From: an uncultured Bacilli bacterium
Lineage (GTDB): Bacteria; Bacillota_I; Bacilli_A; RFN20; CAG-631
Length of the DNA stretch: 20,638 nt
Assembly: GCA_934202505.1 (NCBI GenBank)
Contig: CAKPXW010000021.1
Span: 1 to 20,638, forward strand
Direction: 5' to 3'
Each line of letters opens with the position of its first letter. The stretch's first letter is position 1. Shown in pieces: positions 8,076 through 14,079 of the stretch. The notes under the pieces were generated by a model that saw nothing but the letters and a program-made list of their open reading frames with translations, ran no database searches and had not been told where the DNA came from. Both the position numbers and the translations under genes were made by a program.

Positions 8076-8474
8076 ATGAGCAATAAAATTATTAAAGTTG
8101 GAACTGATATTTATTTTGAAGGAGAAACAATAAAAAAAACAACAAAGAAAAAAATTGTGGAATTAATTTGTATGGATTATTTAAAATATTCTTGTAAGTT
8201 AAATCTTGAAAATAAATATAATTTTTTATCCGAAAGAGAAGAATTATATAGTAATAATTCAAAAAGTGAAATTAAAAAAATGAAAGGATTTATATCATAT
8301 TTTAATTTTATTTTAGACAATTTATCTTTTGATAGTAGAATTATTATAACAAATGATTATTTAAAACAAGAAAGCGAAAGACAAGCAAATTGGTGGATGG
8401 AATACTATAGTAGATCAACATATTTTCGTAATAAAAATAAGGCAATCAATGAATTCTTACAATATGCATCTTAA
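8076..8474 (+). CDS. Small protein with possible C-terminal HTH; first gene of Tad-like operon
   Basis: A 132-residue soluble protein, rich in Lys, Glu and aromatic residues. I do not recognise it with certainty. The last 35 residues (WWMEYYSRSTYFRNKNKAI at about 106-124) look like the recognition half of the sigma-70-region-4-like helix-turn-helix of small phage or mycoplasma regulators (ArpU/RinA or MG284/MPN403 type), in which a S-x-S-T-Y-x-R-x-K-x-K-A pattern is common. That link is from memory of motifs, not a search. No signal peptide or membrane segment. The start is set by TAGGAGGCAGTAAA. It overlaps the next gene by 26 bases. As first gene of the operon it may be its regulator (inference). 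A weak promoter candidate (TTAAGA at 8027-8032, 18 bases, TATATA at 8051-8056) lies upstream. Confidence 0.6.
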   Translation: MSNKIIKVGTDIYFEGETIKKTTKKKIVELICMDYLKYSCKLNLENKYNFLSEREELYSNNSKSEIKKMKGFISYFNFILDNLSFDSRIIITNDYLKQESERQANWWMEYYSRSTYFRNKNKAINEFLQYAS

Positions 8475-9462
8475 TAAAATATTTTTTTTAAGTTTACTTT
8501 TAAGTAATACTTCTTGGTATAAAAATGTAAGTTATGATCAAGTTGAAGTTACAGGAAATGTTAATATGGTTGACATCAACGAAAGTGCCACTTTAAAAAT
8601 GGAACTTGAAAAAGTCCATCCTTGGGCGTATTTATATGTAAAAATTTATAAAAACAATTTTTTGATTGAAGAAAGAAAAGTATTGTCCCTTGCTTTTAAA
8701 AATGAAATTTATAATCTTGATTCTATCACCAAATATAATTGCATTGATAATTATAAAATTATTGTAAATTATTATAATAATAGTCAAATAGATACTATTA
8801 TTAATTTTTCAAATTATTCTCCAACTACTAAAGAATGCTACTTTAAAGGAAATAGCATTAATATTTCTAGTTCAATTCCTACAAAAATTTCTTTTAAAGC
8901 TAAAGGAAATAATTGTCAAATAAACAATTATAACGATAATTATTTATTTAAAGGAATTGAAAATTATAGTTTAAACAATTCTAGATTTTGTGATTTTTCA
9001 AACTTTTCTTTATCCATTATACAAGCAAGTAATCAAATTGAATTAAATGAAGTGGAAATACGATTATTTGAAAAATTTGAAAATAGCGATTTACCTTTTA
9101 ATGAATTGTATACTTCTTTATATTTTGAAACTACTATGGAAAATAATATAATTTCAATTTCTAATAATTTTGAATATTATTTAAATAAAAAAGATGGTTC
9201 AATACAAAAAGAATATGATGATAATTGTTATGAAGAAGCATTACCTTTCTTTTTTCCTTTAGATATTGGTTATAATAAAGAAATAAAATATGAAATTGAA
9301 TTTTCCAATATAAATAGTACTCAAGAAAAATATATTATTCGGGGAAATATTGTTTTAGGTGATAAGTTATATACATTATTTCCAGATGATTTTATGAAAG
9401 AAAAATATCACTATATTTTAATTGATGATAATCTTAAAGGAGTAAACTACACATATGCATAA
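8449..9462 (+). CDS. Unrecognised, probably secreted protein of Tad-like operon
   Basis: 337 residues, no family recognised. A short hydrophobic segment at the N-terminus (about residues 9-20, KIFFLSLLLS) after a basic residue looks like a weak signal peptide or anchor. The rest is Asn-, Tyr- and Ile-rich with alternating hydrophobic residues, suggesting a beta-rich extracellular protein, with five scattered cysteines in the middle (CIDN, ECYF, NCQI, FCDF, NCYE). No second membrane segment. Two starts are possible: ATG 8449 (with a weak AAGG seven bases upstream) and ATG 8464, which would place the hydrophobic stretch nearer the N-terminus. Both lie inside the previous gene, so translation is coupled. 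The stop overlaps the start of the next gene by eight bases. Position suggests a surface or tip component (inference). Confidence 0.65.
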   Translation: MNSYNMHLNKIFFLSLLLSNTSWYKNVSYDQVEVTGNVNMVDINESATLKMELEKVHPWAYLYVKIYKNNFLIEERKVLSLAFKNEIYNLDSITKYNCIDNYKIIVNYYNNSQIDTIINFSNYSPTTKECYFKGNSINISSSIPTKISFKAKGNNCQINNYNDNYLFKGIENYSLNNSRFCDFSNFSLSIIQASNQIELNEVEIRLFEKFENSDLPFNELYTSLYFETTMENNIISISNNFEYYLNKKDGSIQKEYDDNCYEEALPFFFPLDIGYNKEIKYEIEFSNINSTQEKYIIRGNIVLGDKLYTLFPDDFMKEKYHYILIDDNLKGVNYTYA

Positions 9463-9862
9463 TAGCTTTTTTTATGTTTTAATTCTTGCCTGTCTTTTAA
9501 GTGTTTACACTCAAAGTACAATCAGCATTAAAATAGATCAAACAATAAGTTTAATAAATGAAAACATGGTACAAAGTAGTATAAGTCAAGCTAGTCTGTT
9601 AGAATTTTATGAAAAAGGAATTGAATATTTAGAATTAGATAAAGATGTTTTACAATATAAAGTTCTTAACACTTTAGAAAAAAATTTATCATTTATCGAA
9701 AAAAAAGTTGGCTTTTATTATTATGATTCCACTACACAAAATAAAGAATCATGCGCAATAAATAATAATAAATGTAATAGCGTTCAAATCAAAATTGAAT
9801 TGTTTTATAAAAAAGAGAAAGCTTTGAGGGAATTAAGGTATGAGCTTATTAAAGAAAAATAA
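9455..9862 (+). CDS. Pilin-like protein with N-terminal membrane helix
   Basis: 135 residues. The hydrophobic helix starts at residue 5 (FFYVLILACLLSVYT) and runs into a long predicted helix (to about residue 85), then a short C-terminal region with a Cys100-x6-Cys107 pair. This is the architecture of type IV pilins, pseudopilins and TadE-like proteins: membrane helix, helical spine, small globular head with a disulfide-bounded loop. Unlike classical prepilins there is no leader of 6 or more charged residues ending in Gly before the helix. The gene overlaps both neighbours (8 bases upstream, 23 bases downstream), so it is translated with the ATPase. Identity as a pilin-like subunit is inference from shape and context. 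Confidence 0.6.
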   Translation: MHNSFFYVLILACLLSVYTQSTISIKIDQTISLINENMVQSSISQASLLEFYEKGIEYLELDKDVLQYKVLNTLEKNLSFIEKKVGFYYYDSTTQNKESCAINNNKCNSVQIKIELFYKKEKALRELRYELIKEK

Positions 9863-11027
9863 ACATAAAGAAGAAAAAGCATTAATTATTGTTCAAGAAA
9901 ATCAAGAGGAATGTTCAAAACTAATTGAACAATCATTTCTAAAAGATTTCCTCAAAGATTCAATAACCGATATTAGTTATAATGGAACAGTTTTTTATGC
10001 TTTAGATAATGATATTGGAAGATATAAATTAGATATTAATGTGGATAATGAAAGCATTTATAATCTCATTAAGAAAATTGCTAATTATATGCTTAAACCT
10101 TTTTCTATTAAAAATCCTATTCTTGATGTTTCTTTTAATAACTTTAGATTAAGTGCAGTTCATCCACTTGTTGCAAGATGTAATAATCAAAAAGTAATCA
10201 CATTTTCCTTAAGAATGATTGCTCCAATTCTTAGAATAAAAATTAATGATCCATCTCTTTGTATGATAGAAACACATGAACTTTTAAAAGCTTTAGTAAA
10301 AAGTTATAAAACTATTTTAATAAGTGGACAAACAGGATCTGGCAAGACAGAACTACAAAAATATTTAATTTCTTTTGTAAATTCAAATGATCGCTTGATT
10401 ATTATTGAAGAAAGTTATGAAACACATTTAAAAGAAATTTTTCCAAACTTAGATATTACTACATGGTTATGTGATACAAATGAAATAGATAAACTTTCTT
10501 CTTTAATTCGTTTATCTTTAAGGAATAATCCTGATTGGTTAATAATTGCAGAAACTAGAGGGCAAGAAGCATATGATGTTATACAAGCGGCAATGACTGG
10601 ACATAGTGCTATTACTACTATTCATAGTGAATCTTGTGAATACACATTAGATAGAATTATTCAACTTTGTAAAAAGAAAATTGATTTTGATGAAAAAATG
10701 ATGTTAAAAATAATGGCGGAACATCTAAAAATTGGGATTCATATGGAAAAAGTATTTGATGAAAATCAAAGAAAATTTATAAGAAGAATAAATGAAATAT
10801 GTGAATATGTACCTGAAAAAGAAGGATATAGTGTAAATGTATTATATCAAATAAAACAAGATGAAAAAGGTAAAGAAAAAGTATATTTTGGCAATATTAG
10901 TCTTGATTTAAAAAAATGCTTTATAAAACATAATGTTGACCTTTCTAGTTTAAAAAAATTCATTAAAAAGGAGGAAAATAAAAATGAAAAGAAACAAAAA
11001 TCTAATTCTAAGTTGTATCCTCGTTAG
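9840..11027 (+). CDS. tadA: TadA/CpaF/VirB11-type secretion ATPase
   Basis: Cytoplasmic hexameric motor that would drive pilus assembly or protein export. 395 residues. N-terminal domain with the family's ITDISYNG and LDVSFNNFRLSAVHP stretches. Walker A is GQTGSGKT at 163-170, followed by the acidic-strand segment RLIIIEE (185-191), the LIIAETRGQEAYDVIQA box with Glu238, and the His-box TGHSAITTIHSES (253-265). A Lys-rich tail of about 20 residues ends the protein. The start ATG 9840 has GAGGG nine bases upstream inside the previous gene. The last 44 bases overlap the TadB-like gene. CpaF/TadA is the closest match, ahead of PilB/GspE, because the C-domain zinc cysteines of GspE are absent. 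The symbol is by family, not orthology. Confidence 0.88.
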   Translation: MSLLKKNKHKEEKALIIVQENQEECSKLIEQSFLKDFLKDSITDISYNGTVFYALDNDIGRYKLDINVDNESIYNLIKKIANYMLKPFSIKNPILDVSFNNFRLSAVHPLVARCNNQKVITFSLRMIAPILRIKINDPSLCMIETHELLKALVKSYKTILISGQTGSGKTELQKYLISFVNSNDRLIIIEESYETHLKEIFPNLDITTWLCDTNEIDKLSSLIRLSLRNNPDWLIIAETRGQEAYDVIQAAMTGHSAITTIHSESCEYTLDRIIQLCKKKIDFDEKMMLKIMAEHLKIGIHMEKVFDENQRKFIRRINEICEYVPEKEGYSVNVLYQIKQDEKGKEKVYFGNISLDLKKCFIKHNVDLSSLKKFIKKEENKNEKKQKSNSKLYPR

Positions 11028-11673
11028 TTTATTTTCATTTCTTGTAAGTTATTATCTTTTAAATTCTTTTGTTTTAGCTTTCTTGTTTACAATACTTGCA
11101 AATGGAAGTGTGATAATGATTTTTTCTTATAAAACTAAAGATACTATCAAGCAAAATCATTTAGACAATAGTTATAACTTTATAAATATGTTAAATGTTC
11201 AAATGCTCGTAAATAAAAATGTTTATGAGGCTTATAAAAGCATTGAAAATTTCATCGATGTTGATTTTGCAAATATTATGAATGAAGATTTCCATAATCA
11301 ATTATTAGACATCGCTACCCAATATGATATAAATGGTTTTAAAATGTATATTAACACCTTAATTTTGTATGATAATGATGGTGGCGACTTTACAAAGATG
11401 GAAGAAATACCATCATCAATTTGTCAAAAAAATAAAATTTATATCAATAGAATCAAAAAGAAAAAAGCCAGCAGATTATTTGATGTATCAACATTATATA
11501 TATTATGGATTTTTGTATTAATATTTTTAAAATCTGCCCTAGCGGAATATTATAATTTAATGTGCAAAAAAATTGCTTTTTCAATTCTAATGCTAATTGT
11601 TTTAATCTTAGGTCTTTTATCTTACACATTTGCTTGTATTGAATTTTTTAAAAATAAAATAAGAGGTTTATAA
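10984..11673 (+). CDS. TadB-like inner-membrane platform protein (T2SSF family)
   Basis: 229 residues with two hydrophobic segments at the N-terminus (about 7-26 and 28-48), a cytoplasmic helical region (50-165), and two more segments at 169-186 and 196-218. The central region has DNDGGDFTKMEE (130-141), the counterpart of the conserved Gly-Gly turn that precedes a helix in TadB/TadC and GspF domains. This pattern is that of TadB, which anchors the ATPase and pilin assembly in the membrane. The start is well defined by AAGGAGGAAAATAAAA and lies inside the ATPase gene (44-base overlap), ensuring coupled synthesis. Sequence similarity is weak; the call rests on topology, the GG turn and gene order. 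Confidence 0.72.
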   Translation: MKRNKNLILSCILVSLFSFLVSYYLLNSFVLAFLFTILANGSVIMIFSYKTKDTIKQNHLDNSYNFINMLNVQMLVNKNVYEAYKSIENFIDVDFANIMNEDFHNQLLDIATQYDINGFKMYINTLILYDNDGGDFTKMEEIPSSICQKNKIYINRIKKKKASRLFDVSTLYILWIFVLIFLKSALAEYYNLMCKKIAFSILMLIVLILGLLSYTFACIEFFKNKIRGL

Positions 11674-11674
11674 T

Positions 11675-12340
11675 ATGCTAAACAAATATAAAGAATTATG
11701 TGAAACATTACAAATTAGTTTTAAAAAAGATTTTATTATAACTTTATCTTTATTAATTATCTTTTTAATTTCAGGTGGCATTTTATTAGCACTTTTTCAA
11801 TCAATTATTGGCTTTTTTATGTTGATAATGGGCATTTGTTATCTTTTCTTTCATTTTACATCTTTGCTTTCTAATAAAAAGCAATTAATTGATAGTAAAG
11901 AAATTGCCTTTAATGGTTTTTATCGTTATATTGTATCTTCTTTAGAAAACGGCGAGATTCTTTATGCAGCGCTTAAAAAATCATTAGAATATGTAGATAA
12001 TATTTTACAAATGGATATCGAAACTTTTATATTTGAAATTGAAAATGATACATCTTTACAACCATTTATCAATTTTTCTAATGTATTTAATGATGAAAAC
12101 ATTAAGCAAATGATTATTATGCTCTATCAAACTCAAGAAAGTGAAACAACAAACTTAGTGCTTGAAAGAATCAATAATTGCCTAATTAATTTACAAGATA
12201 GTGCTATAAATTCTTATGCCAGAAAAGAAGAAAATAAAATTGAAAAATATTTTATTATTCCTTTAGTTCTTAGTGCAATTGTTATAGTCGTGGTCTCATT
12301 CTTTATTTTTTCTTTAATTGGAGATGGAATATATGTCTAA
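11675..12340 (+). CDS. TadC-like inner-membrane platform protein (T2SSF family)
   Basis: 221 residues. Hydrophobic segments at about 20-40, 42-65 and 193-215 surround a cytoplasmic helical domain with FNGFYRYIVSSLENGEILYAAL (79-100), a pattern typical of the first GspF/TadC helix bundle. Together with the preceding gene it supplies the TadB/TadC pair usual in Tad systems. Only one base separates it from the upstream stop; AAGAGG eight bases ahead supports the ATG. The stop overlaps the next start (ATGTCTAA, 12333-12340). Assignment as TadC and not a second TadB is by order only. Confidence 0.7.
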   Translation: MLNKYKELCETLQISFKKDFIITLSLLIIFLISGGILLALFQSIIGFFMLIMGICYLFFHFTSLLSNKKQLIDSKEIAFNGFYRYIVSSLENGEILYAALKKSLEYVDNILQMDIETFIFEIENDTSLQPFINFSNVFNDENIKQMIIMLYQTQESETTNLVLERINNCLINLQDSAINSYARKEENKIEKYFIIPLVLSAIVIVVVSFFIFSLIGDGIYV

Positions 12341-12665
12341 TCAATTTAGTTTAATGTTATCTATGTTATTTTTAGCAACATTGATTATTTTCTCTGGAGA
12401 ACTTATCAATTATCAAAAAGAATATGCAATCTTCAATTCAGATATGAATCAAATTGCTCATCATCTACAAGTATATGGATATGATATATATTACTTATGT
12501 GAAGTTGACACAAAATACAATTTAAATAGTGTGCGTTGTAAAAATGAAGAAACTGATCAAGGCGAAATATATTATTTATCCTGTAGTAAAAAATATCAAT
12601 CTTTCACAAATATGTTTTCATTTATGAACAAAGATTTTGTGTGTAATATAACTATTTATAGATAG
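12333..12665 (+). CDS. Pilin-like protein with N-terminal membrane helix and four cysteines
   Basis: 110 residues from ATG 12333, chosen because GGAG lies nine bases upstream and the ATG overlaps the preceding stop. An in-frame TTG at 12318 has no ribosome binding site. The hydrophobic helix begins at residue 5 (FSLMLSMLFLATLIIFSG), followed by a polar helix and a short head with Cys56, Cys69, Cys84 and Cys104, enough for two disulfides. As in the other small proteins of this operon, no prepilin leader precedes the helix. A minor pilin, pseudopilin or TadE-like role is inferred from architecture and position between the platform genes and the 49-residue peptide. Confidence 0.6.
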   Translation: MSNQFSLMLSMLFLATLIIFSGELINYQKEYAIFNSDMNQIAHHLQVYGYDIYYLCEVDTKYNLNSVRCKNEETDQGEIYYLSCSKKYQSFTNMFSFMNKDFVCNITIYR

Positions 12666-12678
12666 AAAGGAAATAAAT

Positions 12679-12828
12679 ATGAGTGAATTCAAAGCCCAAA
12701 TTTTAAGTATTTTAATTGTCATAGGTATATTTGGAATTTTGTATGCTGGTTATAAAACATTAATTAAAAATACTTGGAATAGTCTTTCTAATGAAGTTTC
12801 TGAAATAATTTCTTCAGCAAGAGAGTAA
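12679..12828 (+). CDS. 49-residue Flp-pilin-like peptide, last gene of Tad-like operon
   Basis: Frame from ATG 12679 to TAA 12826-12828, with AAAGGA eight bases ahead of the start and only 13 bases after the previous stop. A seven-residue polar start (MSEFKAQ) leads into a continuous hydrophobic helix (ILSILIVIGIFGILYAGY) and a polar amphipathic tail with Asn-Thr-Trp-Asn-Ser-Leu-Ser. Small size, a single N-terminal helix, a Gly-rich helix centre and a tail rich in Asn, Ser and Leu are the marks of Flp major pilins, which are about 45-55 residues after processing. Here the ORF itself already has about the mature length, with no cleavable leader. A terminator starts ten bases after the stop. 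It is the best candidate for the main fibre subunit (inference). Confidence 0.65.
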   Translation: MSEFKAQILSILIVIGIFGILYAGYKTLIKNTWNSLSNEVSEIISSARE

Positions 12829-12853
12829 TATTAAATTACACCTTTCATAAAAT
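12826..12853 (+). promoter_or_regulatory. Possible sigma-E-type promoter of the SpoIVF-like pair
   Basis: TAATATT (12826-12832) and CATAAAAT (12846-12853) are separated by 13 bases and resemble the Bacillus sigma-E elements KMATATT and CATACAHT, with the first matching fully. The start point would fall near 12860, inside the terminator's 3' arm. spoIVF in Bacillus is sigma-E dependent, which fits, but AT-rich DNA gives many chance matches. Confidence 0.35.
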
Positions 12854-12872
12854 TATATGAGAGGTGTTTTTT
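12838..12872 (+). terminator. Intrinsic terminator of the Tad-like operon, embedding the next gene's start region
   Basis: ACACCTTTCAT (12838-12848) pairs with ATGAGAGGTGT (12857-12867) over 11 base pairs including one G-T, with an 8-base loop, and runs into TTTTTT (12867-12872). The 3' arm contains AGAGGTG, the only good ribosome binding site for the next gene, so read-through RNA would hide it. Confidence 0.8.
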
Positions 12873-13316
12873 ATTAAAAAATTTTTAAATATTGTTAATA
12901 CAATTTTACTTTTAATTTGTTTATTACTTGCATATGCAATTGCTAAAGATAAATTAGTCAATAATAAAAAAATAAATGATTTTTTTAATTCATTTTATTC
13001 ATTTTTAAATTTATCTTCTAAAAAAGATCAAGAAGTTTCTACTACGATTAAATATTATAATATTGATAAATATATCTATACAAATTCTGATTTTAAAATT
13101 TATTGTCCATCTGAAGCTATAATTTTAGAAAAAGGTGAAGATTATTTAATATTAAAATGTTTTAATGGTTACTTTTCATATATTGGAAATATTTATGATA
13201 TTCAAGGAAATCTTTTTGATCAAGTAAATAAAAATAGCGTAATAGCTAAATTTTATGATTCTTTTGAATTTTACTATTATAATAGTAATCAAAGGTTTGA
13301 ATATTATGAAATTTAA
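12864..13316 (+). CDS. SpoIVFA-like membrane protein with degenerate M23 domain
   Basis: About 150 residues: one N-terminal membrane segment (about 8-27), a Lys-rich linker, then about residues 78-142 with the outline of an M23/LytM barrel (IYCPSEAIILEKGEDYLILKC, a GYFSYIGNI strand, then NKNSVIAKF) but without the catalytic His residues. SpoIVFA, which holds and inhibits the SpoIVFB protease in the outer forespore membrane, has this layout. It overlaps the M50 gene by 11 bases. The start is unclear: GTG 12864 has no usable ribosome binding site, while AGAGGTG (12860-12866) lies six bases before an ATT codon at 12873, which would give a protein three residues shorter. The N-terminal limit is therefore provisional. 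Identity rests on domain order and partner. Confidence 0.62.
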   Translation: MFFIKKFLNIVNTILLLICLLLAYAIAKDKLVNNKKINDFFNSFYSFLNLSSKKDQEVSTTIKYYNIDKYIYTNSDFKIYCPSEAIILEKGEDYLILKCFNGYFSYIGNIYDIQGNLFDQVNKNSVIAKFYDSFEFYYYNSNQRFEYYEI

Positions 13317-14034
13317 AAATTTATTAATTGTTTTATTTTTTGTATTAGTAATAATTTCCTTACAATTCAAAAAAATCTTTCTTTTTTTATTTATTTCTTT
13401 AATACATGAATTATCACATTTAACTGCTTGTCTTATTTTTAAAGTAAAAGTTAAAAAAATTAAAATTTTACCTTTTGGATTTCAAATGGATATTGAAAAT
13501 ATAGAAAATCAACCTTGTATTAAACAAGTATTAATTTATTTTGCTGGCCCTTTATCATTTTTTCTTAATTTATTTTTGTTTAATTTTATGTTTTTTCTAA
13601 GTGACTATTCCTTATTTGTCATGAAAAAAGCTAATATACTAATTGCAGTTTTTAATTTACTTCCTTTATTTCCTTTAGATGGTTATAATATATTAAATTC
13701 AATTCTTAACAAATTTTTCCCCTTTAAAAAAACTTTAAAGATTTCTTTTGCTATATCAACAATTTGCTTTTTAGCTTTTATAGTTTATAACTTTTTTCAT
13801 TTGCAACTTTTCTTATTAATATTTTTATTGATAGAGCAAATAAAAAATTTTAAAAATTTTAAACTTATATATAAAAAATTTCTTTTATATAAAACCAACA
13901 AAAAAATTTATGCTAAGAAAAAAATAATTCCTAATTATTTAATGTTTAAAGATGTAAACAATTATAAAATAGAAAAAGAAACAATATTAAATGATTATAA
14001 AATTGCTATTCACGAATTAAAAAAGATTGGTTGA
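13306..14034 (+). CDS. M50 intramembrane zinc protease, SpoIVFB-like
   Basis: Site-2-type protease; in spore formers SpoIVFB cuts pro-sigma-K in the mother cell. 242 residues from ATG 13306, chosen because AAAGG lies ten bases upstream and the ATG overlaps the previous stop; an ATG at 13255 would add 17 residues. Active-site motif HELSH (His34, Glu35, His38) in a membrane helix; the third ligand is Asp125 in LFPLDG after FNLL. ILPFGFQMDI (54-63) matches the LPFGG-type strand of SpoIVFB. About six hydrophobic segments and a Lys-rich cytoplasmic tail of about 70 residues, without an obvious CBS domain. Its partner upstream is the SpoIVFA-like gene. Whether this genome still sporulates cannot be told here; general membrane-protein cleavage is the alternative. 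Confidence 0.82.
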   Translation: MKFKNLLIVLFFVLVIISLQFKKIFLFLFISLIHELSHLTACLIFKVKVKKIKILPFGFQMDIENIENQPCIKQVLIYFAGPLSFFLNLFLFNFMFFLSDYSLFVMKKANILIAVFNLLPLFPLDGYNILNSILNKFFPFKKTLKISFAISTICFLAFIVYNFFHLQLFLLIFLLIEQIKNFKNFKLIYKKFLLYKTNKKIYAKKKIIPNYLMFKDVNNYKIEKETILNDYKIAIHELKKIG

Positions 14035-14058
14035 ATATTTAAAAATAATTGATATAAT
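14031..14058 (+). promoter_or_regulatory. Sigma-A promoter of the Mbeg1-like hydrolase gene
   Basis: TTGAAT (14031-14036) and a perfect TATAAT (14053-14058) are separated by 16 bases. The -35 element overlaps the stop codon of the M50 gene. The start point would lie near 14065, directly before the ribosome binding site AAGGTGG. Confidence 0.65.
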
Positions 14059-14079
14059 AAGTTTAAGGTGGTGAAGGAA

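Noticed and set aside
12318..12332. TTG start extending the four-cysteine pilin-like protein by five residues
   Set aside because: No ribosome binding site ahead of TTG; GGAG at 12320-12323 is well placed for ATG 12333, which overlaps the preceding stop.
9840..12340. Competence (ComGA/ComGB) or SpoIIIA (SpoIIIAA/AB) system as the identity of the ATPase operon
   Set aside because: The ATPase has the CpaF/VirB11 N-domain pattern and lacks the GspE-type cysteine motif; two half-size platform proteins fit TadB/TadC and not ComGB; no SpoIIIAC-AH-like genes follow.
14068..14079. GTG starts extending the Mbeg1-like hydrolase by three or four residues
   Set aside because: They overlap the AAGGTGG ribosome binding site, and the family N-terminus fits ATG 14080.
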